From the NCBI GenBank assembly GCA_903925075.1, contig CAIYDQ010000136.1, forward strand, positions 1 to 64,000: a DNA stretch of 64,000 nt. The letters run 5' to 3'. Positions 10,292 to 18,298 of the stretch are shown one piece after another. This stretch comes from an uncultured Geobacter sp. (GTDB taxonomy: Bacteria; Desulfobacterota; Desulfuromonadia; Geobacterales; Geobacteraceae). How positions within the stretch are numbered: the stretch's first letter is position 1; each line of letters opens with the position of its first letter. Both the position numbers and the translations under genes were made by a program. The notes under the pieces are model-generated. The model saw only the letters and a list, made by a program, of their open reading frames with translations, did not search any database and had not been told where the DNA came from.

Positions 10292-11713
10292 ATGATGCGT
10301 TTTGACAGCCGCGTTAGCAATATCCTCGCCGCGGCAGCGCTGCTGGCGCTTGCCTCCTGCACGGTGGGGCCGAACTATGCCCGGCCGACTGCGCCGGCGC
10401 CCGTCGCCTTCAAGGAGAGCGAAGGATGGAAGATCGCGCAGCCGGGCGACGGCAGGATCCCGGAGGCCTGGTGGCAATTGTTCGACGACCCGCAGTTGAC
10501 GGATCTCGAAGCCCGGGTGACGATTTCCAACCAGAACCTGATCGCGGCCGAGGCGCAGGTGCGCCAGGCAAAGGCTCTGGTGCGGGCGGCTCAAGCCGGT
10601 TATTATCCGGGCGTGACCGGCGGCGCCTCGGTCACGCGCGCCCAGCGGTCCGGAAATACCGGCAGCGATTACTCGCTTCCTTTTGATCTTTCCTGGGAAG
10701 CGGACCTCTGGGGCAAAATCCGGCGCGGCGTCCAGGCGAGCAGGGACAGCGTCCAGGCGAGCGAGGCGGACCTGGCTGCCGCACGCCTCTCCGCCCGGGC
10801 GGAACTGGCCCGGGACTATTTCCTGCTCCGGATCCAGGATGCCCAGAAAGAGCTTTTCAACGCGACCGTCGCCAGCCTGCAAAAGGCGCTCGATCTCACC
10901 CGGAACCGGTACCAAAGCGGGGTGGCCGCGAAATCGGACCTGCTCCAGGCGGAGACCCAGTTGAAAACCGCCAGGGCGCAGGCGATCGATCTGGACGTGC
11001 AGCGGGCCCAACTGGAACATGCCATAGCGCTCCTGATCGGCCAACCCGCCTCCGATTTCTCTCTTCCCGCGACCCCCATGGCCTTGGTACTCCCGCAGAT
11101 ACCCGCCGGCCTGCCGTCGCAGCTCCTGGAGCGCAGGCCCGACATCGCCGCGGCGGAGCGGCGCATGGCGGCTGCCAACGAGCAGATCGGAATTGCCAAG
11201 GCCGCCTACTTCCCGAGCGTCAGGCTCTCCGCCACGGCCGGCCTGGAAGCGCTGACTCTTGCCAGCTGGTTTACCTGGCCCAGCCGTTTCTGGGCGGTCG
11301 GCTCGGCGATCTCGCAGACCCTCTTCGACGGCGGGTTGCGCCGGTCCCAAAGCGACCAGGCCAAGGCCGCTTACGACGTCACGGTCGCATCCTATCGGCA
11401 GAGCGTACTGACCGGTTTCCAGGAGGTGGAAGACAACTTGGCGGCCTTGCGAATCCTGGAAGCCGAGGCTCAGGCCCAGGACGACGCGGTGCACTCCTCG
11501 CGGGAATTGCTGGCGGTCACCATGAGCCAGTACCGGGCCGGAATCATCGGCTATATCAACGTAACCGTCGCCCAGAGCGGCACTCTTGGCAACGAGAGGG
11601 CCGCAGCCGTCCTGCTCGGGCGGCGCCTGACCGCGAGCGTGCTGCTCATCAAGGCCCTCGGCGGCGGCTGGGATGCCGCTTCGCTCGGAGAGACCGGTGG
11701 CGTTTCGCCCTGA
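10292..11713 (+). CDS. Outer-membrane efflux lipoprotein (NodT/OprM family)
   Basis: 473 aa. The signal peptide ends in the lipobox LASC, giving a lipid-modified Cys followed by TVGPNYARP, the typical start of NodT-type outer-membrane factors. Two repeated halves with long coiled-coil helices carry the recurring family motifs (LEARV..SNQNLIAAEAQVRQA; GVAAKSDLLQAETQLKTARA; LLERRPDIAAAERRMAAANEQIGIAKAAYFP). It forms the trimeric TolC-like channel for the MacAB pump encoded directly upstream (46-bp gap), completing a three-gene efflux operon. Confidence 0.9.
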   Translation: MMRFDSRVSNILAAAALLALASCTVGPNYARPTAPAPVAFKESEGWKIAQPGDGRIPEAWWQLFDDPQLTDLEARVTISNQNLIAAEAQVRQAKALVRAAQAGYYPGVTGGASVTRAQRSGNTGSDYSLPFDLSWEADLWGKIRRGVQASRDSVQASEADLAAARLSARAELARDYFLLRIQDAQKELFNATVASLQKALDLTRNRYQSGVAAKSDLLQAETQLKTARAQAIDLDVQRAQLEHAIALLIGQPASDFSLPATPMALVLPQIPAGLPSQLLERRPDIAAAERRMAAANEQIGIAKAAYFPSVRLSATAGLEALTLASWFTWPSRFWAVGSAISQTLFDGGLRRSQSDQAKAAYDVTVASYRQSVLTGFQEVEDNLAALRILEAEAQAQDDAVHSSRELLAVTMSQYRAGIIGYINVTVAQSGTLGNERAAAVLLGRRLTASVLLIKALGGGWDAASLGETGGVSP

Positions 11714-11752
11714 CGGCGGTCGCCACCGTGCCGGGAAAAGGGTCCAAGAAAA

Positions 11753-11845
11753 TTTATACCCTGAAGCTAACCTATAACTCCTCAAACTGCCGAGATGGCA
11801 GGTTAAACTTCGGTTTCAGTCGATGCCCGCATAGAAATTTTATAC
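11753..11845 (+). promoter_or_regulatory. Putative activator boxes upstream of cyclase promoter
   Basis: Two AT-rich boxes, TTTATACC (11753-11760) and TTTTATAC (11838-11845), stand about 86 bp apart in otherwise GC-rich DNA. They sit about 169 and 83 bp upstream of the -24 element at 11923. Similar boxes precede the other three sigma-54 promoters in this window. Assignment as binding sites for the local sigma-54 activators is inference. Confidence 0.5.
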
Positions 11846-11922
11846 TCTTTCACCCACCTCCAAACATCCATTACTGTGTCAGATACCAGCCCGCAAGCGC
11901 ATTGCTTTGGCTTTAGGCCCGT

Positions 11923-11939
11923 TGGCACTTGAATTGCTT
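11923..11939 (+). promoter_or_regulatory. Sigma-54 (-24/-12) promoter of the cyclase gene
   Basis: TGGCAC (11923-11928), a 5-nt spacer, then TTGCTT (11934-11939) matches the RpoN consensus TGGCAC-N5-TTGCW exactly. Transcription would begin near 11948-11950 and reach the ATG at 12001. Confidence 0.85.
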
Positions 11940-12000
11940 CGCCTGGACTCCAATAGCTCACAATCGCGGAATCAAATACGACAATCAAGGGGTAAACAGT

Positions 12001-12783
12001 ATGTCCAGTTCACAGCAAGCGATAGCCCAGGTACTGAATGGCATGGCCTCAGGAAGCATAAAGGTGGTGGATCTCACCAAACCGCTTAGCGAAGATACTC
12101 CCGTCATCGCGCTGCCGCCGGAATTCGCCCAGTCTCCGGGCTTCTCGCGCGAGGTGATCTCCAAGTACGACGAGCGCGGGCCGGGCTGGTTCTGGCATAC
12201 CATCCACGTCGGCGAGCACACGGGGACCCATTTCGACGCCCCGGCCCACTGGGTAACCGGCAAGGACCTCCCGGACAACACCCTGGCGGCCATCCCGGCC
12301 GCGAAGCTGATCGGCCCGGTCTGCGTGATCGACGCGACCAGGGAGGCGGCCGCCGACGCGGACTTCCTGTTGACGCCCGAGTTCATCGAAAATTGGGAGC
12401 GGACCCACGGACGCATCCCGGCCGATTCCTGGGTGCTGATGCGCACCGACTGGTCCAAGCTTCCGGTGGACGCCTTTCTCAATATGCAGGCGGACGGCTC
12501 GCACTGCCCCGGCCCGAGCCCGAAATGCATCGAGTTCCTCGTCGGTCGCGACGTGCTCGGTTTCGGCGCCGAAACCGTGGGTACCGACGCCGGACAGGCG
12601 CACCTGTTCGACCCCATGTTCCCTTGCCATCATCTGATGCACCAGGCGGGGAAGTTCGGACTGGCGAGCCTTTGCAACCTCGATCAGTTGCCCGCCACCG
12701 GCGCCATGCTGATCGCGGCTCCCATGAAGATCGTCAACGGCTCGGGAAGCCCGGTGCGCGTGCTGGCGGTGGTCCCCGCCTGA
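12001..12783 (+). CDS. Cyclase-family metal-dependent hydrolase
   Basis: 260 aa from ATG 12001 (AAGGGG at 8 nt); an upstream TTG in the same frame lies inside the promoter and is rejected. The metal-binding signature of the cyclase/kynurenine formamidase/isatin hydrolase family is present, H73-x3-H77-x-D79 within HTGTHFDAPAHW, followed by a conserved core (FGAETVGTDAGQ). Members hydrolyse N-formylkynurenine, isatin and related cyclic or aryl amides, usually with Mn or Zn in the cytoplasm. It is monocistronic, driven by a consensus sigma-54 promoter, and lies beside regulator pair 1 of an arylacetate-like island. Isatin-type ring opening would therefore fit, but the substrate is inferred from context only. 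Confidence 0.8.
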   Translation: MSSSQQAIAQVLNGMASGSIKVVDLTKPLSEDTPVIALPPEFAQSPGFSREVISKYDERGPGWFWHTIHVGEHTGTHFDAPAHWVTGKDLPDNTLAAIPAAKLIGPVCVIDATREAAADADFLLTPEFIENWERTHGRIPADSWVLMRTDWSKLPVDAFLNMQADGSHCPGPSPKCIEFLVGRDVLGFGAETVGTDAGQAHLFDPMFPCHHLMHQAGKFGLASLCNLDQLPATGAMLIAAPMKIVNGSGSPVRVLAVVPA

Positions 12784-13088
12784 CGGCGTCGCCGACCTGA
12801 GGGGCGGCGGGACGAGCGGAAATGGGCCTAAGCCATCAAGGCGACCATTGATGCCGGGGAGGCGGCGGCGTCCTTGAGCCGAACAACGGAAACGCTGGTA
12901 TAAATAACTTGCAAGACGGACGCCAGACTCTATGGGCGTCTTTCGCCATGTTTCGCCGGAGGTTACAGTAGGAGGTGTCGGCGTTAATTGTCTGCGGCTC
13001 TAAAAGGGGTGGTCGTTCGCTATAAAAAAGTTTATAGTTCAAAAAACTGTTTTGGCGGTATGGCCGGCCCTGGGGCGGAAAGCAACGG
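12784..13088 (+). other. Intergenic region upstream of kinase 1 with inverted repeat
   Basis: About 300 bp without a gene. It contains the perfect inverted repeat CTATAAA-N4-TTTATAG at 13020-13037, roughly 50-100 bp before the kinase start. The arms resemble the TTATA boxes upstream of the sigma-54 promoters, so it may be an autoregulatory operator. No clear -35/-10 or sigma-54 element was found. Confidence 0.4.
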
Positions 13089-15443
13089 GTGCCGGGCTGC
13101 CGCGGCGGCGAGGGGGCTGGCGCGTTGAAAGCGGCACTGAAAACGAAAAACGGCAACCCGGCAGCCGCCGCCGGGAAAGGGTGCGAAAGCCGGCAAACCG
13201 TGCTGGTGGTGGACGACGCCGAGCTCTGCCTGGCCATGCTTTCCGACATCGTGGTCGACGGCGGTTTCCTCGCCCAGTCGGCCAAGACCGGGCGGCAGGC
13301 CCTCTCCAAGGCGCGCCGCGCCGCGCCCGACCTGATTCTGCTGGACATCAAGATGCCGGACATGGACGGCTACGCCGTCTGCCGCCGCTTGAAAAGCGAC
13401 GAACGCACCAGGGACATACCGGTGATCTTCATCAGCGCCCTGGACAAGACCGCCGACCGGGTGCGCTGCTTCGAGGCGGGCGGGGTCGATTTCATCTCCA
13501 AGCCTTTCCAGGCGGAAGAGGTGCTGGCCCGGATGCGGACCCATCTTTCCCTGCGGCGCATCCAGACCCGTCTGGAAAAGCAAAACGCCCAGCTCGAACA
13601 GGAAGTGGCCGAGCGCAAAAAGGCCAAGTGGGCCCTGCAGGAGAGCGAAGAGCGACTGCAGGCCATCCTGGACAACTCGCCGGCGGTGATCTACGTGAAA
13701 GACACCCTGGGATGCTACACCCTGGTGAACCGCCGCTTCGAGGAGCTTTTCCACATCAAGCGCGACTACTTCATCGGCAAGAGGGACCAGGACGTTTTCT
13801 CCCGGGAGGTGGCGCAGGCGCTGCGCGAGAACGACTTCGCCGTATTGAGGTCGGGAAAGGCGATGCAGGTCGAGGAGGAGGTGAACCACGAACGGGGGCT
13901 GCGCTCCTACATCTCGGTGAAGTTCCCCCTGAGAAACGTGAGCGGCGAAACCTACGCCATCTGCGGCATCTCCAGCGACATCACCAAGAGAAAGCGCGCC
14001 GAGGTCTCCCTGCAAAAGGCCAAGGACGCGGCCGAAGCCGCCAATCTCGCCAAGAGCAGCTTCCTGGCCAACATGTCCCACGAACTGCGCACCCCCTTGA
14101 ACGTGATCCTCGGCTTCTCCCAGCTGATGCAGCGCGACGGTTCCCTCTCCGCCCCCTCCAAAAAGCATCTCGACAGCATCAACCGCAGCGGCGAGCACCT
14201 GTTGGGCCTGATCAACAACGTGCTGGAGGTCTCGAAGATCGAGGCCGGCCGCACCGTCTTGCAGCGCGCGACCTTCGACCTCTACGAGCTTTTGGAGGAC
14301 ATCGAGGCGATGTTCTGGATGCGGGCCGCGCAAAAAGGGGTGCAATTCGAGGCGAGCCTCCCCGGGGATCTGCCGCGCTACCTGGTGGGGGACGAGGGGA
14401 AGCTGCGCCAGGTGCTGATCAACCTGCTGGACAACGCGGTCAAGTTCACCGAGGAGGGGTCGATCGAGCTGCGGGTCTCCCAGGTGCGCTGCCTTTGGCC
14501 CGCCGCCGAGAAGAAGAGGCGCAGGCACCGGACCCTGACCTTCGAGGTGGCGGACACCGGGGTGGGGATCGCTCGCAAGGAAACCGGCAAGCTTTTCCGC
14601 CCCTTCGAACAGACGCTGAGCGGCCAGAACAAGGGGGGGACCGGCCTGGGGCTGGCCATCAGCCGCGAATACGCCTATCTGATGGGAGGCGATCTCACCG
14701 CCCGCAGCGACTCCGACCGGGGCGCCGTTTTTACCTTGAGCTGCCGCTTCCTGGAAGGATGCGCCGAATCGGTGGAGCGGGGACAACGGGTGCGGCAGGT
14801 GGTGGGGCTCGCCCCGGACACCGGACCCAAGAGCGTGCTGCTGGTGGACGACAAGGAGGAAAACCGCCGCTTCATGGCCGAGCTTTTGACCATGGCGGGT
14901 TTCGCCGCCTGGGAGGCCGCCAACGGCGAGGAGGCCCTGGCCTTGTTCGAGGCCAAGGGGGCGGACCTGGTGCTGATGGACATGAGGATGCCGGTGATGG
15001 ACGGTTACGAGGCCACCCGCCGCCTGAAGGCCCTCCCCCGCGGCCGGGGCACCCCGGTGATCGCCATCAGCGCCTCGGCCCTGGCCGAGGAGCGCGAGCT
15101 GATCCTGGCGAGCGGGGCGGACGAACTTTTGTGCAAGCCGTTTCGGGAGATCGAGCTCTTCGACGCCATACGCAGGCTCTTGGGGATCGAGTACCGCTAT
15201 GCGGAGCATAAGGGGGCCGCGGCCGCGGCGCAGGGGCCGGTCAGGTTGCCGGCGGGGGCGCTGGCGCAGCTCCCTCGGGAGCTCCGCGAGCAGTTGCGCC
15301 AGGCGCTTTTGGCCCTGAACGTGGCCGCCATCCGCGGCGTGATCGAGCGCGTTCAGGCCTGCGACCGGGCGCTGGGCGAGGCGCTGGCCCGGTTGGAGCG
15401 CGAGTACCAGTTCGAGGCCTTGTTGGAGTTGGCAAACGAGTAG
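13089..15443 (+). CDS. Cytosolic hybrid histidine kinase, REC-PAS-HisKA-HATPase-REC
   Basis: 784 aa from GTG 13089; a TTG at 13125 behind GAGGGGG is an equally possible start. Order: N-terminal receiver (VLVVDDAE, phospho-acceptor D86, Lys in SKPF), coiled linker, PAS domain (about 190-310), HisKA with H331 in NMSHELRTPL, HATPase with N box NLLDNAVKF and G boxes DTGVGI and GTGLGLAIS, second receiver with D631, and a ~90-aa helical tail that may be a phosphotransfer-like or dimerisation part. There is no transmembrane segment, so the signal is intracellular, likely sensed by the PAS domain. It sits 35 bp ahead of a sigma-54 regulator that is its probable partner. It is closely similar to the kinase at 36.7 kb. 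Confidence 0.85.
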   Translation: MPGCRGGEGAGALKAALKTKNGNPAAAAGKGCESRQTVLVVDDAELCLAMLSDIVVDGGFLAQSAKTGRQALSKARRAAPDLILLDIKMPDMDGYAVCRRLKSDERTRDIPVIFISALDKTADRVRCFEAGGVDFISKPFQAEEVLARMRTHLSLRRIQTRLEKQNAQLEQEVAERKKAKWALQESEERLQAILDNSPAVIYVKDTLGCYTLVNRRFEELFHIKRDYFIGKRDQDVFSREVAQALRENDFAVLRSGKAMQVEEEVNHERGLRSYISVKFPLRNVSGETYAICGISSDITKRKRAEVSLQKAKDAAEAANLAKSSFLANMSHELRTPLNVILGFSQLMQRDGSLSAPSKKHLDSINRSGEHLLGLINNVLEVSKIEAGRTVLQRATFDLYELLEDIEAMFWMRAAQKGVQFEASLPGDLPRYLVGDEGKLRQVLINLLDNAVKFTEEGSIELRVSQVRCLWPAAEKKRRRHRTLTFEVADTGVGIARKETGKLFRPFEQTLSGQNKGGTGLGLAISREYAYLMGGDLTARSDSDRGAVFTLSCRFLEGCAESVERGQRVRQVVGLAPDTGPKSVLLVDDKEENRRFMAELLTMAGFAAWEAANGEEALALFEAKGADLVLMDMRMPVMDGYEATRRLKALPRGRGTPVIAISASALAEERELILASGADELLCKPFREIELFDAIRRLLGIEYRYAEHKGAAAAAQGPVRLPAGALAQLPRELREQLRQALLALNVAAIRGVIERVQACDRALGEALARLEREYQFEALLELANE

Positions 15444-15478
15444 GCGCGCCGGACGCGTCGGGGGAGTGGGGAGTGGGG

Positions 15479-16996
15479 ATGTTCGCGGTCGAGTCGGCTC
15501 ACGCCGAAGACGGGGAGAAGGGCGGGAAGGAAAGCGTGCTGGTGGTGGACGACGCCGCCCAGAACCTCGATCTGCTTTCCGAGATCCTGATGGCCGACGG
15601 CTTCGAGGTGCGGCCGGTGAAAAGCGGGGGGCTGGCCCTGGTGAGCGCCCAGACGGTGATCCCGGACCTGATCCTTTTGGACATCAAGATGCCGGACATG
15701 GACGGCTACGAGGTCTGCCGCCGGCTCAAGCAGGACCCGCGCACCCGCGACGTGCCGGTGATCTTCATCAGCGCCCTGGAGGAGTCGGTGGACCGGCTGC
15801 AGGCCTTCCAGGTGGGAGGCGTCGACTTCATCAGCAAGCCGTTCCAGGCCGAGGAGGCGCTGGCCCGGGTGAGAACGCACCTGGCGCTGCGCCGGGTGCA
15901 GACCACCCTGGAGCGGCAAAAGGCCCGGCTGGAGCGGGAAATCGCCGAGCGCAAGCGGGCCGAGGAGGAATTGAGCAAGGTGCAGGAGTCGCTGGCCGGC
16001 ATGCTGGAGCGAAAGCTCAGGCACCCGGAGCTGTTTAGCGGCATCGTGTCGCAAAGCGAGAAGATGCGCTGCATCTTCCAGTATATCGAGGCGCTCGCCT
16101 GCTCCTCGGAGCCGGTCTTGATCACCGGGGAGAGCGGCTCCGGCAAGGAGCTGATCGCCAAGGCCATTCACGACGTGAGCCGCCCGCAGGGGCCCTGGGT
16201 CCCGGTGAATATCGCCGGCCTGGACGACGACGTCTTTTCCGACACCCTCTTCGGCCACCTGAAAGGCGCCTTCACCGGGGCGGACCGCCCCCGCGCCGGC
16301 ATGATAGAGAAGGCGGCCGGCGGCACCCTGTTCCTGGACGAGATCGGGGACCTGAGACCCGTGTCGCAGATCAAGCTTTTGCGCCTTTTGCAGGAAAAGG
16401 AGTACCTGCCGCTGGGGAGCGACACGGTGATGCCGGTGACGGCGCGCATCGTGGTCGCCACCAACGTCGACCTGGAGCGCAAGCAAAAAAGCGGCGAGTT
16501 CCGAAAGGACCTCTTCTTCCGCCTGTGCACCCACCACATAGAGATCCCCGCCCTGAAGGAGCGCAGCGAGGACATCCCGGTGCTGCTCGACCATTTCCTG
16601 GAACAGGCGGCCCGCGACATGAAGAAGAACAAGCCGACCCCGCCGGTCGAGCTCGCCCTGCTTTTGGCCAACCACCCCTTCCCCGGCAACGTGCGCGAGC
16701 TGCGGGCCATGGCCTTCAACGCGGTGAGCGTCCATAACGGCAGGAAGCTCTCCATGGACGTCTTCAAGAAGGCGATGGGGGGCGCCGACAGGCTGGCGGT
16801 TGAAGGGGAATTGCAGGACGGCGCGCGGCTCGTCTTTCCCAAGCGCCTGCCGACCCTGAAGGAGGCGGCGGAACTGCTGGTCAGGGAGGCGGTCCTGCGG
16901 ACCAAGGGAAACCAGTCCATGGCCGCGAGGCTCCTCGGCATCACCCAGCCCGCGCTCTCCAGCCGCCTGAAAAACCTGGGAAACCCGGGAAAGTGA
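15479..16996 (+). CDS. Sigma-54-dependent response regulator 1
   Basis: 505 aa from ATG 15479 (GGGGAG just upstream). The receiver has VLVVDDA and phospho-acceptor D68 (LLDIKMPDMDG), followed by an unusually long coiled-coil linker (RVQTTLERQKARLEREIAER). The AAA+ domain has Walker A GESGSGKE and the sigma-54 contact loop GAFTGA. The C-terminal Fis-type helix-turn-helix reads AARLLGITQPALSSRLK. It should activate RpoN promoters, most plausibly those at 11923 and 17212 that flank it. Its DNA-recognition stretch is the same as that of regulator 2 at 39.1 kb. Confidence 0.88.
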   Translation: MFAVESAHAEDGEKGGKESVLVVDDAAQNLDLLSEILMADGFEVRPVKSGGLALVSAQTVIPDLILLDIKMPDMDGYEVCRRLKQDPRTRDVPVIFISALEESVDRLQAFQVGGVDFISKPFQAEEALARVRTHLALRRVQTTLERQKARLEREIAERKRAEEELSKVQESLAGMLERKLRHPELFSGIVSQSEKMRCIFQYIEALACSSEPVLITGESGSGKELIAKAIHDVSRPQGPWVPVNIAGLDDDVFSDTLFGHLKGAFTGADRPRAGMIEKAAGGTLFLDEIGDLRPVSQIKLLRLLQEKEYLPLGSDTVMPVTARIVVATNVDLERKQKSGEFRKDLFFRLCTHHIEIPALKERSEDIPVLLDHFLEQAARDMKKNKPTPPVELALLLANHPFPGNVRELRAMAFNAVSVHNGRKLSMDVFKKAMGGADRLAVEGELQDGARLVFPKRLPTLKEAAELLVREAVLRTKGNQSMAARLLGITQPALSSRLKNLGNPGK

Positions 16997-17022
16997 CGCC
17001 GCCCCAATGGGGCCAAGCTTTC

Positions 17023-17114
17023 TTATACCCCAAACATGCCTTATAGCCTTCATCTGCACGTAATCTCCCCGCTTTGCCTCGTCGCGAACCGAAATTTCAA
17101 ACTATTCTTATACC
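17023..17114 (+). promoter_or_regulatory. Putative activator boxes upstream of fdhD promoter
   Basis: Two identical CTTATACC boxes (TTATACC at 17023-17029 and 17108-17114) lie 85 bp apart, close to eight helical turns, at about 189 and 104 bp upstream of the sigma-54 promoter. A related TTATAGC is at 17041-17047. Upstream activator binding is inferred. Confidence 0.55.
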
Positions 17115-17211
17115 GTTTCCGCCCGCCATATCTGCCGCGCTCGATCCGACAACCCCGACAACCCCGCCGCAAACCGCTGTTTACCTCGGCGCCGTCTCCG
17201 CTCTCTCGCTT

Positions 17212-17227
17212 TGGCATCATAGTTGCT
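17212..17227 (+). promoter_or_regulatory. Sigma-54 promoter of the fdhD-pad-like operon
   Basis: TGGCAT (17212-17217), 5 nt, TTGCT (17223-17227). The invariant GG and GC are spaced correctly. It is the only good promoter in the 362-bp gap before fdhD and would drive the co-directional genes to about 29.2 kb. Confidence 0.82.
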
Positions 17228-17358
17228 CAATACCTTGCGAGCACTGCTTCAATCAACAATAACCTGGTTATATAACGGTAATAGCGACCGCAAGCAATCC
17301 ATGCCCGCGCAGCGGTTCGGGCGAGATCTTCGCAGGGAAGCGGCACGAGGGGGAAGGC

Positions 17359-18216
17359 ATGATAGACGAGTCGGTACGACTGCCCGTGATCAAGGTCCAG
17401 GGAAGGGAGAAGCGCATCGTGGAGGACACGGTGGCGCGCGAGGTGCCGATCACCATCTTCTTCAACAAGCAGGAGATCGTCACCATCCTCTGCTCTCCCA
17501 ACGAGATCAAGGAGCTGGCGGTGGGCTTCCTGATGTCGGAGGGGTTCCTCGCCGAGCGCGGCGACCTGTACACGCTCGGCCACCACTGCGAAGAGAACGT
17601 GGTCCGGGTGGAGGGGCGCCCGCGTCCGGGGCAGGCCGAGATGATGGGGCGGCGGGTGATGTCGTCGTGCTGCGGCAAGAACCGGGTCTCCTTCAACTTC
17701 GAAAACGACGCCTCGCTCTTGCGGCAGCAGCGATCTGAGCTGCGCATCACGCTCGACGAGGCGGTCTACCTGGCGAACTACCTGGACGACAACTCGGCCC
17801 TCTTTCGGGAGACCGGCGGCACCCACAACGGCGGCGTGAGCTGCGGCGGGAAGGTGCTCTTCACCAGCCACGACATCGGCCGCCACAACGTCCTGGACAA
17901 GCTCATGGGGAAGGCGCTCTTGAACGATCTCGACCTCTCCAACCACGTGCTCTTTTTCAGCGGCCGGGTCTCCTCGGAGATCCTGGCCAAGGTGGCCAAG
18001 ATGAACATCCCGATCCTGGTTGCCCGCTCGGCCCCCAGCGACTTGGCCATCGCCCTGGCGGAGGACCTGAACATTACCCTCTTGGGTTTCGCCCGCGGCG
18101 ACCGCTTGAACATCTACACGGCGCCCGAGCGCATCAAGCTTCCCCCTCTTTTGTGCCGGGGAAGCAGGGCGGAAACCCGGGCGGAGCCCCGCAAGCTGGC
18201 GGGCATGCAGCTCTAA
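17359..18216 (+). CDS. fdhD: FdhD-type sulfurtransferase for molybdo/tungsto-enzymes
   Basis: 285 aa. FdhD moves sulfur from a cysteine desulfurase to bis-MGD cofactor and is needed for active formate dehydrogenase-type enzymes. Family features include EVPITIFFNKQEIVTILCSPNEIKELAVGFL near the N terminus, the Cys loop, and the C-terminal GGTHNGGVSC...DIGRHNVLDKL...SGRVSSEIL block. The catalytic loop reads SSCCGKNR with adjacent C104-C105 rather than the C-x2-C of the E. coli protein. Being first in an operon with a bis-MGD-type oxidoreductase and a pterin tungsto-enzyme, it probably matures one of them; no formate dehydrogenase is encoded here. Confidence 0.87.
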   Translation: MIDESVRLPVIKVQGREKRIVEDTVAREVPITIFFNKQEIVTILCSPNEIKELAVGFLMSEGFLAERGDLYTLGHHCEENVVRVEGRPRPGQAEMMGRRVMSSCCGKNRVSFNFENDASLLRQQRSELRITLDEAVYLANYLDDNSALFRETGGTHNGGVSCGGKVLFTSHDIGRHNVLDKLMGKALLNDLDLSNHVLFFSGRVSSEILAKVAKMNIPILVARSAPSDLAIALAEDLNITLLGFARGDRLNIYTAPERIKLPPLLCRGSRAETRAEPRKLAGMQL

Positions 18217-18298
18217 GGACTGACGGCGGTGGTCCGGCGAGCCCATCACGAAATACGGCAGGGAACTTTTTCTTCGAAAGGCAAAGGAGGAGGCGATT

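Noticed and set aside
12896..12915. TGGTAT...TTGCA as a sigma-54 promoter before kinase 1
   Set aside because: The GG and GC dinucleotides are 14 bp apart instead of the required 12.
13032..15209. 725-aa minus-strand open frame opposite kinase 1 (likewise 15353-17059, 18134-19771, 31109-32929)
   Set aside because: Each lies antisense to a gene with clear catalytic motifs. Compositions are His/Gly/Asp-rich without domains; high GC leaves the opposite strand open.
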